Notes: a model not told the origin generated them from the sequence alone. 14,114 nucleotides of DNA from JAPUDQ01 sp964462335 (GCA_964462335.1 CAYWYG010000021.1:1-14114), one strand, 5' to 3'. Positions 6,630 to 14,035 are shown, counted from the stretch's first letter. Translations and numbers: made by a program.

Positions 6630-8211
6630 CGACAATGCCCTCGTACGAACGAAGTGTCACTTCACCATTCCTGGCAATATGCGGCGGGCGTGCTGGGTGC
6701 GTTGATGCGATAACGGCTCCACTATACGTGACGAAGACATCTCGTTTTTTTGCTGAGAAATTCAGGACGATGACGTATTTTTCATCACCATACGCTCTCT
6801 CAAATGCGAGGATATCTTTGTAGCTCTTGATTGGTGTATAGCTGCCTTTGATCAATATATCGTTTGCCTGACGCAAACCGAGTAGCTGTCGATACAGGTT
6901 CAAAAATGAGTCATCGTCATTGATCTCTGTCACAACATTGCAGCTATGGGAGTAACGGCTCGTCGGTAGCCATGGCGCCATACAACTAAACCCTGCGTAC
7001 TCATCATCACTCCATTGCATGGGCGTTCGTGCAACATCGCGATTGCCACTCGACCCACGACCCTTATCGAGTAACTTTGACTGTGGGATAGCTACGTCAC
7101 TCATACCAATTTCCTCACCATAATAAATTGTCGATATGCCCGGCATCGTCAGCTGTAATAGCGCGACGAGACGAGCTTGCTCTTTGCCAAAACGTGAGAC
7201 GATGCGCGACTGATCATGGTTACTAAAACTATGGAATGATATATCACCAGGGCATAGTACATCCTGCGAGAATTGGATAAATTCCCCAAACGCTTCGGCA
7301 TGCCACGGAAGAAACATCCCCTCGAAGTTGAATGGGGCACTCACTCGCGGATTGACCTCATACAATGACCGAAGCTGCTCCATGCGGCCATCAACATCAC
7401 CATCGAACAAGTGCTCAAATATCATGAACCTATCTGGATAGCTCTCCACTACGTCAGTCAATTCACGTAGGTATTCCAGCACATGTGGGCCAGATCGACT
7501 ATAACGATGGATGTAGCTCCAATACGAACCTGGACTTTCATCAGTGTCGAGCCTCACTGGGTTGTCACGCCACCTTGGATCTTTCGATATATACCATATT
7601 GCATCAGCACGAACCCCATCAACACCCATATCGAGCCAAAATCTCAAGACGTTTTTCATCTCTTCTCGTACCGCAGGATTCTGCCAATTCAGATCAGGCT
7701 GTGAAGACAAAAATGAGTGCAGATAATACTGCCCGCTTGCAGGCTCGAGCTCCCACGTCGAACCACCAAAAAAACTCAGCCAATTGTTGGGCGGTGAGCC
7801 GTCGGGTTTTGGGTCTCGCCAAACATAATAGTCACGCTTTGGACTTTTGGGATCGGCTAAAGCCTCTTGAAACCACGCGTGCTGATCACTCGTATGGTTG
7901 GGGACAAAATCAAGCATGACTTTGATATCACGACGATGCGCCTCGTGAAGTAGCTCTTCAAAATCATCGAGTGTCCCAAAAATCGGATCGATATCACAAT
8001 GATTGCTGACGTCATAGCCAAAGTCTTTCATCGGTGAACAGTAGATAGGTGAAATCCATATTGCATCAACACCAAGCGAGTTCTTCGAACCTTTGAAATG
8101 ATCAAGCTTCTCGATGATACCACGCAAATCACCTATACCATCACCATTCGCGTCTTTAAAACTCCGCGGATACACTTGATACAGCGCATTGACGTCTGGC
8201 CAGGTCTTCAT
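6619..8211 (-). CDS. GH13 alpha-glucosidase (oligo-1,6-glucosidase/maltase-like)
   Basis: A 530-residue glycoside hydrolase family 13 enzyme, the usual size for alpha-glucosidases acting on short malto- or isomalto-oligosaccharides. No signal peptide is visible, so it is probably cytoplasmic. It shows the Ca-binding loop DANGDGIGD (20-28), region I DFVPNH (101-106), region V QPDLNW (171-176), region II GVRADAIW with nucleophile Asp203, region III MIFEH with acid Glu266, and region IV FSNHD with Asp333. A beta-sandwich C-terminal domain ends in EGIVVKL. In this subfamily the residue after the nucleophile influences linkage choice; Ala here favours alpha-1,4 over alpha-1,6, which is inferred from family knowledge. 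AGGA lies 9 nt before ATG. It is divergent from a second GH13 gene and convergent with rarA. Confidence 0.92.
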   Translation of the reverse strand: MKTWPDVNALYQVYPRSFKDANGDGIGDLRGIIEKLDHFKGSKNSLGVDAIWISPIYCSPMKDFGYDVSNHCDIDPIFGTLDDFEELLHEAHRRDIKVMLDFVPNHTSDQHAWFQEALADPKSPKRDYYVWRDPKPDGSPPNNWLSFFGGSTWELEPASGQYYLHSFLSSQPDLNWQNPAVREEMKNVLRFWLDMGVDGVRADAIWYISKDPRWRDNPVRLDTDESPGSYWSYIHRYSRSGPHVLEYLRELTDVVESYPDRFMIFEHLFDGDVDGRMEQLRSLYEVNPRVSAPFNFEGMFLPWHAEAFGEFIQFSQDVLCPGDISFHSFSNHDQSRIVSRFGKEQARLVALLQLTMPGISTIYYGEEIGMSDVAIPQSKLLDKGRGSSGNRDVARTPMQWSDDEYAGFSCMAPWLPTSRYSHSCNVVTEINDDDSFLNLYRQLLGLRQANDILIKGSYTPIKSYKDILAFERAYGDEKYVIVLNFSAKKRDVFVTYSGAVIASTHPARPPHIARNGEVTLRSYEGIVVKL

Positions 8212-8276
8212 ATTCTTATATCCTATACTACCATAAGCGTTGTGTGATGCGACGTGATTTTGGCACTCGAAACAGG

Positions 8277-8282
8277 TATACT
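8277..8282 (+). promoter_or_regulatory. -10 box for the second GH13 gene
   Basis: TATACT precedes the ATG at 8299 by 16 nt, with AGAGGA (8287-8292) in between. The -35 region is weak (GTGATT at 17-bp spacing). It decides in favour of the 8299 start, because the upstream in-frame GTG at 8254 lies before this box. Confidence 0.4.
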
Positions 8283-8298
8283 ACATAGAGGACATACT

Positions 8299-9459
8299 AT
8301 GAAAAAACCAACACAATTATACGAGATCAATACCGCAGTCTACCTCGCAAGACTAAGTGGTCAGATAGGCCGTCACGCCACCCTCGCCGACATGCCCGAG
8401 GATTTCATGGTGTATCTCGCCGAGCGAGGTATCGACAGCATATGGATGATGGGCGTATGGCAGCGCAGCCCGATGGCAGCTCGTATGGCACTCGAAAGCG
8501 AGGTGCTCATAGATGAATGTCGCGACATACTGCCAGATTTTCAGACGCGCGACATCATCGGCTCGGCATACGCGATATATGACTATCGCGTCGATGAACG
8601 TTTTGGCGGAGAGAATGCGCTTCGGTTGCTACGAGCAAAACTGAGCGCTCACGGCATCGCACTGATTCTTGATTTCGTCCCAAACCACACCGCCCTTGAT
8701 CATGCATGGGTCACTGACCACCCAACCTATTATATCCAAGGCACTCCTCGCGACATGGCTGATCGACCAGAATATTTTTTCTCACACGGGGATCAGGTCA
8801 TCGCCAATGGACGCGATCCGCATTATCCGGCGTGGCGCGATACGGCACAGACCAATGCGTTTTCAGCTGGCTATCGAGCCGCGTCAATCGCTACACTCAA
8901 TACGATTGCAACGATGTGTGACGGCGTCCGCTGTGACATGGCTATGCTCATGATGAATGACATTTTTGCCACGACGTGGGACGGGCGCGTAGCAGAAACG
9001 CCGCCGACAGAATATTGGCATGACGTCATCACGGCGACAAGACACGCTAGACCTGATTTTATCTTTATCGCTGAAGCATATTGGCAGACCGAGCTGGACC
9101 TTATCAAACTTGGATTTGATTTTTGTTACGATAAGACATTGTATGACCTCCTCGTCGCAGGTGATATGCCCGGAGCCGAGCGTCACATACAGCACTATGA
9201 CAAACACCTCGATCATTTCGTGTATTTTATCGAAAATCACGACGAACAACGTGCGGCGACAATGCCGCTAGATCGACACAAAGCTGCAGCGCAATTTATC
9301 GCACGGCTACCTGGTTTGACATTGTGGCACGATGGACAATGGCAGGGTGCATCGCGTCGAATCCCTGTGCAGCTTGGTCGTGGAGCCGATGAGGCGGACG
9401 ATCCATATATCAAACAATTCTACGATCAGCTCCTCACGGTCACACCTCCAAAAACATAG
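8299..9459 (+). CDS. GH13 alpha-amylase family protein, compact form
   Basis: A 386-residue protein with a full GH13 catalytic set: region I DFVPNH (125-130), region II GVRCDMAM with nucleophile Asp213, region III FIAEAYW with acid Glu259, and region IV IENHDEQRA with Asp315. It begins QLYEINTAVYLARLS, typical of an uncharacterised group of small alpha-amylase-like enzymes. There is no signal peptide and almost nothing of the C-terminal beta-sandwich domain, since the chain stops about 70 residues after region IV. I take ATG 8299, not the in-frame GTG 8254, because an AGAGGA ribosome binding site sits 6 nt upstream and homologous enzymes begin near here. Pairing with the divergent alpha-glucosidase suggests joint use of alpha-glucans. 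The substrate cannot be named. Confidence 0.87.
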   Translation: MKKPTQLYEINTAVYLARLSGQIGRHATLADMPEDFMVYLAERGIDSIWMMGVWQRSPMAARMALESEVLIDECRDILPDFQTRDIIGSAYAIYDYRVDERFGGENALRLLRAKLSAHGIALILDFVPNHTALDHAWVTDHPTYYIQGTPRDMADRPEYFFSHGDQVIANGRDPHYPAWRDTAQTNAFSAGYRAASIATLNTIATMCDGVRCDMAMLMMNDIFATTWDGRVAETPPTEYWHDVITATRHARPDFIFIAEAYWQTELDLIKLGFDFCYDKTLYDLLVAGDMPGAERHIQHYDKHLDHFVYFIENHDEQRAATMPLDRHKAAAQFIARLPGLTLWHDGQWQGASRRIPVQLGRGADEADDPYIKQFYDQLLTVTPPKT

Positions 9460-9489
9460 GCATAGTCCGTTCGCTCCATGCATAAGCTT

Positions 9490-9518
9490 TTTACAAATGA
9501 CGCGGTATTTGATGCAAT
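9490..9518 (+). promoter_or_regulatory. Promoter of the HNH nuclease gene, leaderless
   Basis: TTTACA (9490-9495, five of six to consensus), a 17-bp spacer and TGCAAT (9513-9518) precede the ATG at 9525 by 6 nt. Transcription would start at or next to the ATG, and there is no room for a ribosome binding site. Confidence 0.5.
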
Positions 9519-9524
9519 AGAGAT

Positions 9525-10238
9525 ATGAATATTTTGCCGCGACACAGCTGGAGGATACTACGCATCGTCATCGCAATGACTGTGATGATAGTCGGCGCAT
9601 GGCAAGCCCAACAATTACGGCATGAGAGTGCGCCAGAAGTTGCCGGACAACAAGCACCAGTCAATAATTCTCCCGCAGCGATCGCATTGACACGTCTCGA
9701 GATCAAAGGCCGAGCCGCCAAAACGGGCTACGCCCGTGCGCAATTTAGCACCGGCTGGGGCGAGATCGGCACTTGTGACGTACGCAACTATATCTTGACT
9801 CGTGATCTCACCGACGTGGTATTTGTGCCAAAAACTTGCAAGGTCGAAAAAGGTACACTGATCGACCCCTATACAGCCTCGACCATATTTTTCCTGCGTG
9901 GGCCTGATACGAGCGATGACATACAGATCGACCATGTCGTCAGTCTCAGTGATGCCTGGCAAAAAGGCGCCCAACAGCTTAGCTCAACTGAACGATATAA
10001 TTTGGCGAACGATCCACTCAACCTGCTCGCGGTCCAGGGCGATGCCAATCAAGCAAAAGGCGACGGCGATGCCGCTACGTGGCTGCCCGCCAACAAAGCC
10101 TATCGCTGCCCCTACGTCGCCCGTCAAATCGCTGTCAAACTCAAATACTCACTCTGGGTCACCCACGCCGAATACGACGCCATCGCCGCTATCCTACGCT
10201 CCTGCCCCGAGCAGACACTACCAACCGAGAAACTGTAG
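9525..10238 (+). CDS. Secreted/membrane-tethered HNH nuclease, DUF1524 family
   Basis: A 237-residue protein. The N-terminus has basic residues then a hydrophobic helix (about 11-25), a signal peptide or anchor, followed by a Pro/Ala/Gln linker. The nuclease domain shows DVRNYILTRDL (85-95), DPYT (114-117), IDHVVSLSDAW (135-145) with the catalytic His137, ANDPLNLLAV (161-170), GDANQAKGDGDAATWLP (172-188) and CPYVARQ (195-201). This is the His-Asn metal-finger pattern of DUF1524 HNH enzymes common in actinobacteria and Saccharibacteria. Cysteines 84, 105, 195 and 227 could form two disulfides, which fits an extracytoplasmic location. The likely role is nucleic-acid degradation outside the membrane, possibly for nucleotide uptake; this is inferred. 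The start follows a well-placed promoter. Confidence 0.9.
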   Translation: MNILPRHSWRILRIVIAMTVMIVGAWQAQQLRHESAPEVAGQQAPVNNSPAAIALTRLEIKGRAAKTGYARAQFSTGWGEIGTCDVRNYILTRDLTDVVFVPKTCKVEKGTLIDPYTASTIFFLRGPDTSDDIQIDHVVSLSDAWQKGAQQLSSTERYNLANDPLNLLAVQGDANQAKGDGDAATWLPANKAYRCPYVARQIAVKLKYSLWVTHAEYDAIAAILRSCPEQTLPTEKL

Positions 10239-10246
10239 CTTATTCT

Positions 10247-10274
10247 AAAATCTACAATCCAAAATCTATAATCT
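10247..10274. repeat. Two tandem 14-bp AT-rich repeats
   Basis: AAAATCTACAATCC is followed directly by AAAATCTATAATCT (12 of 14 identical). The repeat fills most of the gap between the convergent HNH and typA genes and runs into the typA stop codon. No hairpin terminator is visible in the gap. Confidence 0.6.
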
Positions 10275-12093
10275 AATTGTTACTATGTCGTTTGCGCTCG
10301 TTGCTATCGAGATAGCGTTTGCGCAGGCGGAGACTCTTGGGTGTGACTTCGAGTAGTTCGTCATCAGCGAGGAAGTCGATACACTGCTCGAGACTCAGGT
10401 TCGTAAATGGCGTCAGCTGGACGGTGCCGTCCGATGATTTGCTACGCATGTTTGTGAGGTGTTTGGCTTTGCAGACATTGATCTCGAGGTCTTCTTGGCG
10501 GTTATTCAGTCCGACGATCATACCGGCATAGACCTCAACCGCTGGCCCGATAAATAGTTCGCCGCGACTCTCGGCGTTTTCGAGCGCATACGGCGTGCTC
10601 GTGCCGGCTTCAAATGCGATCAATGCACCGTTGCGGCTCGACGACAACTTCGCCCCAATCGGCTGGTAGCCATGCGGCAAACTATGCATGATAACTGTAC
10701 CTTTGGTCGCTGTCAGCAGTTGGTTACGGAGGCCGATAAGCGCCCGCGTCGTGATGATATACGTCATGCGCGTTGCCCCGCTGCTGGTTTGTTCTTGGTG
10801 ACGCATCTCAGCACGGCGGAGGCCAAGTTCTTGGCTGATGACACCGACAAATTCTGGCGCAATTTCGACGAGGAGTTCTTCGACCGGTTCTTTTTCGACA
10901 CCGTCCTCGTGAATAGTGACAACTTCGGGCCGTCCGACTTCAAATTCATAGCCTTCGCGGCGCATCGCTTCGATGAGCACACTGAGGTGCAGCTCGCCGC
11001 GACCTGAGATGACAAAGCCGATACCCTCGTCACGCACCCGCAGTGCGACATTGGTCTCTAGCTCGCGCTGCAGGCGATCACCGATCTGACGGCTCGTCGT
11101 AAAATCGCCTTCACGGCCTTTCATCGGACTGGTATTTGGCCCCAAAAACATGCTGATTGTCGGCGCTTCAATCTCGATCGTCGGCAGCGCTTCTGGCATC
11201 TCACGATCAGCAATCGTCTCGCCAATATGCGCCTCAGCAATACCCGTCAGCGCGACGATATCACCGGCGCCTGCTTCGTCGACTTCTTCGCGTGTCAGCC
11301 CACGACTGACGAGCACTTTGTCGATCTTGCCAGCTAGCTGCGTGCCGTCGCGTTTGATGAGCATGACTGGCAGGTTTTTGCGAGCTGTACCGCGCGTGAT
11401 GCGCCCGATCGCGTATTTGCCGAGAAAACTATCGTACTGGAGCGCGGTGACAAGCATTTGCAATGCCCCGTCAGTCGTCTTCGGTGCAGGTATTTCGTCG
11501 CGGATGGCCGTAAGTACAGGGGTGAGATCCGCCTCATTTGTCGAATCGTCTGGCATGCGCGTCCAGGCTTTGCCCTCACGTCCAATGGCATAATAGACCG
11601 GATAATGCAGCTGGCTATCATCCGTCGCCAGCTCCAAAAAGAGATCGGCTAGTTCGTCTTCGACTTCATGGACACGACGAGCTGGTTTGTCGATCTTGTT
11701 GATGACGACGACCGGTTTGAGCCCCAATTCGAGGGCTTTGCTCAGCACAAATTTGGTCTGTGGCATCGGACCTTCCTGCGCATCGACGATCAGCAGCACC
11801 CCGTCAGCCATATTGAGCGTCCGCTCGACTTCACCGCTAAAGTCAGCGTGGCCTGGCGTGTCGATGATATTTATCTTGAGATCCTGCCAATAGATCGTCG
11901 TTTGCTTTGCCGTGATCGTGATCCCGCGCTCACGCTCTTGGTCGCCACTGTCCATGATAAGCTCTTGGCTCATCTCGGCCTGATTGTCGCGAAACGTCTT
12001 GGACTGCTTCAAAAGCCCATCAACAAGCGTCGTCTTGCCATGGTCGACGTGGGCAATAATCGCAATATTTCTGATCTTGTCTGGTTCTGTCAT
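10273..12093 (-). CDS. typA: Ribosome-associated translational GTPase TypA/BipA
   Basis: A 606-residue GTPase, the normal length for TypA/BipA, which binds the 70S ribosome and helps ribosome assembly and stress adaptation. G motifs: G1 AHVDHGKT (14-21), G2 RGITI (56-60), G3 DTPGH (78-82) and G4 NKID (132-135). After the GTPase and domain II come the EF-G-like domains, with FLGPNTSPMKGREG, VSGRGELHLSVLIE-type residues and SGATRMTYIITTRALIGLRNQ in the expected order. The C-terminal domain has the TypA signature VCKAKHLTNMRSKSSD. The ATG has no ribosome binding site directly before it; the leader holds a small hairpin (12101-12117) with AGAGG on its far side. The gene stands alone, convergent with the HNH gene. 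Confidence 0.96.
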   Translation of the reverse strand: MTEPDKIRNIAIIAHVDHGKTTLVDGLLKQSKTFRDNQAEMSQELIMDSGDQERERGITITAKQTTIYWQDLKINIIDTPGHADFSGEVERTLNMADGVLLIVDAQEGPMPQTKFVLSKALELGLKPVVVINKIDKPARRVHEVEDELADLFLELATDDSQLHYPVYYAIGREGKAWTRMPDDSTNEADLTPVLTAIRDEIPAPKTTDGALQMLVTALQYDSFLGKYAIGRITRGTARKNLPVMLIKRDGTQLAGKIDKVLVSRGLTREEVDEAGAGDIVALTGIAEAHIGETIADREMPEALPTIEIEAPTISMFLGPNTSPMKGREGDFTTSRQIGDRLQRELETNVALRVRDEGIGFVISGRGELHLSVLIEAMRREGYEFEVGRPEVVTIHEDGVEKEPVEELLVEIAPEFVGVISQELGLRRAEMRHQEQTSSGATRMTYIITTRALIGLRNQLLTATKGTVIMHSLPHGYQPIGAKLSSSRNGALIAFEAGTSTPYALENAESRGELFIGPAVEVYAGMIVGLNNRQEDLEINVCKAKHLTNMRSKSSDGTVQLTPFTNLSLEQCIDFLADDELLEVTPKSLRLRKRYLDSNERKRHSNN

Positions 12094-12100
12094 TAAAAAT

Positions 12101-12138
12101 AAGCCGTTATATGGCTTCCTCTTATCGTCATTATATCA
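12101..12138 (-). promoter_or_regulatory. typA promoter and leader hairpin
   Basis: The minus strand has an extended -10 TGATATAAT (complement of 12130-12138). The leader contains AAGAGGAAG and then a 5-bp hairpin AAGCC/GGCTT (12113-12117 with 12101-12105, loop 7 nt), then ATTTTTA and ATG. The only SD-like bases are more than 20 nt from ATG, and the hairpin lies between them. Confidence 0.5.
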
Positions 12139-12164
12139 CTTTTGGTTTATAAGTGACAGAGGTA

Positions 12165-12173
12165 TGCTATAAT
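12165..12173 (+). promoter_or_regulatory. Extended -10 promoter upstream of the tRNA region
   Basis: TGCTATAAT is a perfect extended -10. Transcription would start near 12180, about 110 nt before the tRNA, and cross a GC-rich structured stretch. No clear -35 is present. Confidence 0.5.
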
Positions 12174-12186
12174 TTTGTACTGATAC

Positions 12187-12250
12187 GCGGATGTGGTGCT
12201 GCGTGAAACGCGAATAATCGTAGACGCGTAGCGCGTTAAAGTCCGGGATG
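12187..12250 (+). other. tRNA-like remnant or small structured RNA
   Basis: GCGGATGTGG (12187-12196) repeats the first 10 bases of the tRNA at 12290. TAGACGCG (12221-12228) repeats another tRNA segment, and GTTAAAGTCC (12235-12244) matches its T arm at 9 of 10 positions. Two small GC stems, GCGT/ACGC and ACGCG/CGCGT, are possible. The 3' acceptor strand is absent, so it is not a working tRNA. It may be a decayed tRNA-Leu copy. Confidence 0.35.
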
Positions 12251-12259
12251 ACGATAAAC

Positions 12260-12265
12260 TATACT
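12260..12265 (+). promoter_or_regulatory. -10 box of tRNA-Leu
   Basis: TATACT ends 24 nt before the mature tRNA 5' end, giving a short 5' leader for RNase P. The -35 (TTAAAG at 18-bp spacing) is weak. Confidence 0.4.
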
Positions 12266-12289
12266 GTACCTCATAAACTCAAACATTAT

Positions 12290-12375
12290 GCGGATGTGGC
12301 GGAATGGTAGACGCGCTAGCTTCAGGTGCTAGTGTACGCAAGTACGTGGAGGTTCAAGTCCTCTCATCCGCACCA
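12290..12375 (+). tRNA. tRNA-Leu (anticodon CAG), CCA encoded
   Basis: The acceptor stem GCGGATG (12290-12296) pairs with CATCCGC, followed by discriminator A and an encoded CCA. The anticodon stem CTAGC/GCTAG encloses loop TTCAGGT, giving anticodon CAG, which reads CUG. A long variable arm (GTACGCAAGTACG region) marks it as a class II tRNA, as expected for Leu. The T arm carries GGTTCAAGTCC. The recombinase gene on the opposite strand overlaps 12329-12375. Confidence 0.96.
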
Positions 12376-13906
12376 AAAATGGACTAAATCCAGAATTGTC
12401 GCCCGACAGGGCGGCTTTTTCTTTGGCTTTGCGAAGCAAAAGCCATAGGTTCTTGGGGGGAAATGCAGTTGGGGCAGCCGTTGGCTGCGCCTTTTTGGTT
12501 TTTAGAAAGAGGTTCAATCCGTCCATTTCAAGAAAAGCGGACTTGATAGCACTATGCTCGCCACTTTCTGCAATTGCATTGAGGTCAGAGGCTTGTTTGA
12601 GCCACTGGCGCATAGGTTCAATCCAAGCCTTGCCAGCAAGCGTCAGCTTGCCGACTTGCTCCTCCAGCGACTTTTTCTCAGACATCAACTCGGCTTGCTT
12701 GGTGCGGTAGACACTCTGCTCAATATCTTGGTCTAAATAGCCGTCTAAAAGTCGCTGGAGCTTGCCTTGCAAGCTCGCAAGTCGTGTTTGTGCGTTAGCT
12801 ACAAACACACCAGAACTTTGTTCTGCTTTGCGTTCGTCCTCGGCAAGCATTGTTTCTAGCTGGTCAGCCCAACTTTTGGGCATAGCGTAGCTATGCAAAA
12901 TATCCGACAACTGCGCCGCTAGGTCTGGTTCGGTTACCGCTGGCTCGGTGCAACGGATTGTTTTGTGCTTTCTTGTGCAACGGTAATAGACGTATTCGTG
13001 AATATTACCGTTCTTTTGGTGCTTAACTTTCTTTTCGGCAGTTATGGCTAGATTACAGGTTGCACAACGCAGCAAGCCACAGAATATCTGTGGCGCAGTT
13101 GCGCCTTTCTGTGGTCGTCCACGTTTGGCAAGCGTAGCTTGCACCTCATCAAACAGTTTCTTGGCAATTATGGCTGCATGTTTGCCCTCGTGTATCTCAC
13201 CGAAGTAGCGGAAATGTCCGTAGTAAAATGGACTTGTCAGCATACGCTTAATTTTGTCTTTGTCTTTGGGAAATTGTTTGCCAGATTTCGTCAGTATTCC
13301 TTTACTAGCTAGAAAACTAGCGATGTCCTCAAGCCGTTGATCGCCTGCGGCGTACAACGCAAAAGCCTCCATGACAATCGGCGAATGGCGTTTGTCTATA
13401 ACTACTGTTTTTGTCCGAACATCATTGATGTAGCCAACAGGTGCAAGACCGGGGCGTTCGCCCCGCCGTACCTTTTGGCGCAAACCTCGTTTGGTGTTTT
13501 CGCTCAAGTTGTCTACATAATATTTGCTCTGTCCAAAGGCTATGGAGAGCATAAACTTACCTTGAGAAGTGTTTTCAAACCAGAAAGAGGGAAACTTGAG
13601 CGTGCCAAGCTTACCACTGTCCAGTAAATAGACAATTTGTCCACCGTCCACGCTATTTCTAGCCAGCCTGTCGGGGTGCCACGCCAAAATATTGCCGCCG
13701 TTTTGCTCTATTTCAGCTAACAACTTGCCAAATACTGGCCTGCCCGTTGTTTTGGCAGACTTTTTCTCTACAAACTCGGCGGCGATATGCAAACTTTCAC
13801 GCTTGGCATATTCCCGCAGCTCCACGAGCTGTGCCTCAATGGACAAAACCTGTTTGTCCTCTACGTCAGTAGATTTTCTGGCATACAGATAATATTTCTC
13901 GCTCAT
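12329..13906 (-). CDS. Large serine recombinase (site-specific integrase)
   Basis: A 525-residue recombinase. The resolvase catalytic domain is at about 4-150, with nucleophile Ser12 in YARKSTD, the arginine motif DRLARN (79-84) and QGKFMLSIAF (115-124). It is followed by a recombinase domain (about 155-265), a zinc ribbon (Cys281, Cys284, Cys310, Cys319), and a coiled-coil helix rich in Glu/Lys/Gln (about 370-425). This is the layout of phage-like and ICE-like large serine integrases, which make directional att exchanges. The ATG follows a strong AAGGGGGG by 4 nt. The last 14 codons and the stop are antisense to tRNA-Leu (ending MRGLEPPRTCVH), so the C-terminus may be supplied by the chromosomal target after integration. 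Residues about 468-485 are coded by a 55-bp segment that recurs inverted upstream. Confidence 0.92.
   Translation of the reverse strand: MSEKYYLYARKSTDVEDKQVLSIEAQLVELREYAKRESLHIAAEFVEKKSAKTTGRPVFGKLLAEIEQNGGNILAWHPDRLARNSVDGGQIVYLLDSGKLGTLKFPSFWFENTSQGKFMLSIAFGQSKYYVDNLSENTKRGLRQKVRRGERPGLAPVGYINDVRTKTVVIDKRHSPIVMEAFALYAAGDQRLEDIASFLASKGILTKSGKQFPKDKDKIKRMLTSPFYYGHFRYFGEIHEGKHAAIIAKKLFDEVQATLAKRGRPQKGATAPQIFCGLLRCATCNLAITAEKKVKHQKNGNIHEYVYYRCTRKHKTIRCTEPAVTEPDLAAQLSDILHSYAMPKSWADQLETMLAEDERKAEQSSGVFVANAQTRLASLQGKLQRLLDGYLDQDIEQSVYRTKQAELMSEKKSLEEQVGKLTLAGKAWIEPMRQWLKQASDLNAIAESGEHSAIKSAFLEMDGLNLFLKTKKAQPTAAPTAFPPKNLWLLLRKAKEKAALSGDNSGFSPFLVRMRGLEPPRTCVH
12400..12423 (+). terminator. Probable terminator of tRNA-Leu
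   Basis: CGCCC/GGGCG (12400-12404 with 12409-12413, loop GACA) is followed by GCTTTTTCTTT. It lies 25 bp after the tRNA CCA and inside the antisense end of the recombinase gene. Confidence 0.6.
12452..12506. repeat. 55-bp inverted repeat, left copy (inside recombinase gene)
   Basis: An exact reverse complement of 14060-14114. It encodes part of the recombinase C-terminal linker (Ala/Pro/Thr-rich, KKAQPTAAPTAFPPK). On the plus strand it also contains a hairpin GCAGCC/GGCTGC (12474-12488) followed by a T run (12492-12496), so it reads like a terminator toward the right. Confidence 0.9.
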
Positions 13907-13910
13907 AGCA

Positions 13911-14035
13911 CCCCCCTTAACTCAAAAAGCCGCCTTGGTGCAAAACAATTCGGAAAAACCAAATAGTTCCAAGACGGCTCTTTAAGCCAAAAAATAAAGG
14001 CTTTCCCGATTGAATTGTTTTGCTCTCTCATTGTA
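13911..14035 (-). promoter_or_regulatory. Structured leader of the recombinase gene, attenuator-like
   Basis: On the minus strand an extended -10 TGGTACAAT (complement of 14030-14038) sets the start near 14023. There follow arm a GCAAAACAATTC (14023-14012), a small hairpin AAGCC/GGCTT (about 14004-13985), arm b AGCCGTCTTGG (13979-13969), arm a' GAATTGTTTTGC (13951-13940), and arm b' CCAAGGCGGCT (13938-13928) with TTTTT (13928-13924). AAGGGGGG (13918-13911) and ATG follow. a pairs a' over 12 bp without mismatch; b pairs b' over 11 bp with one wobble and makes a terminator directly before the ribosome binding site. The order a-b-a'-b' means the stems form a pseudoknot or exclude each other. Confidence 0.6.

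Noticed and set aside
8254..8298. Upstream GTG start for the second GH13 gene
   Set aside because: It lies before the TATACT box, has no ribosome binding site, and adds residues not typical of the family. ATG 8299 has a good SD.
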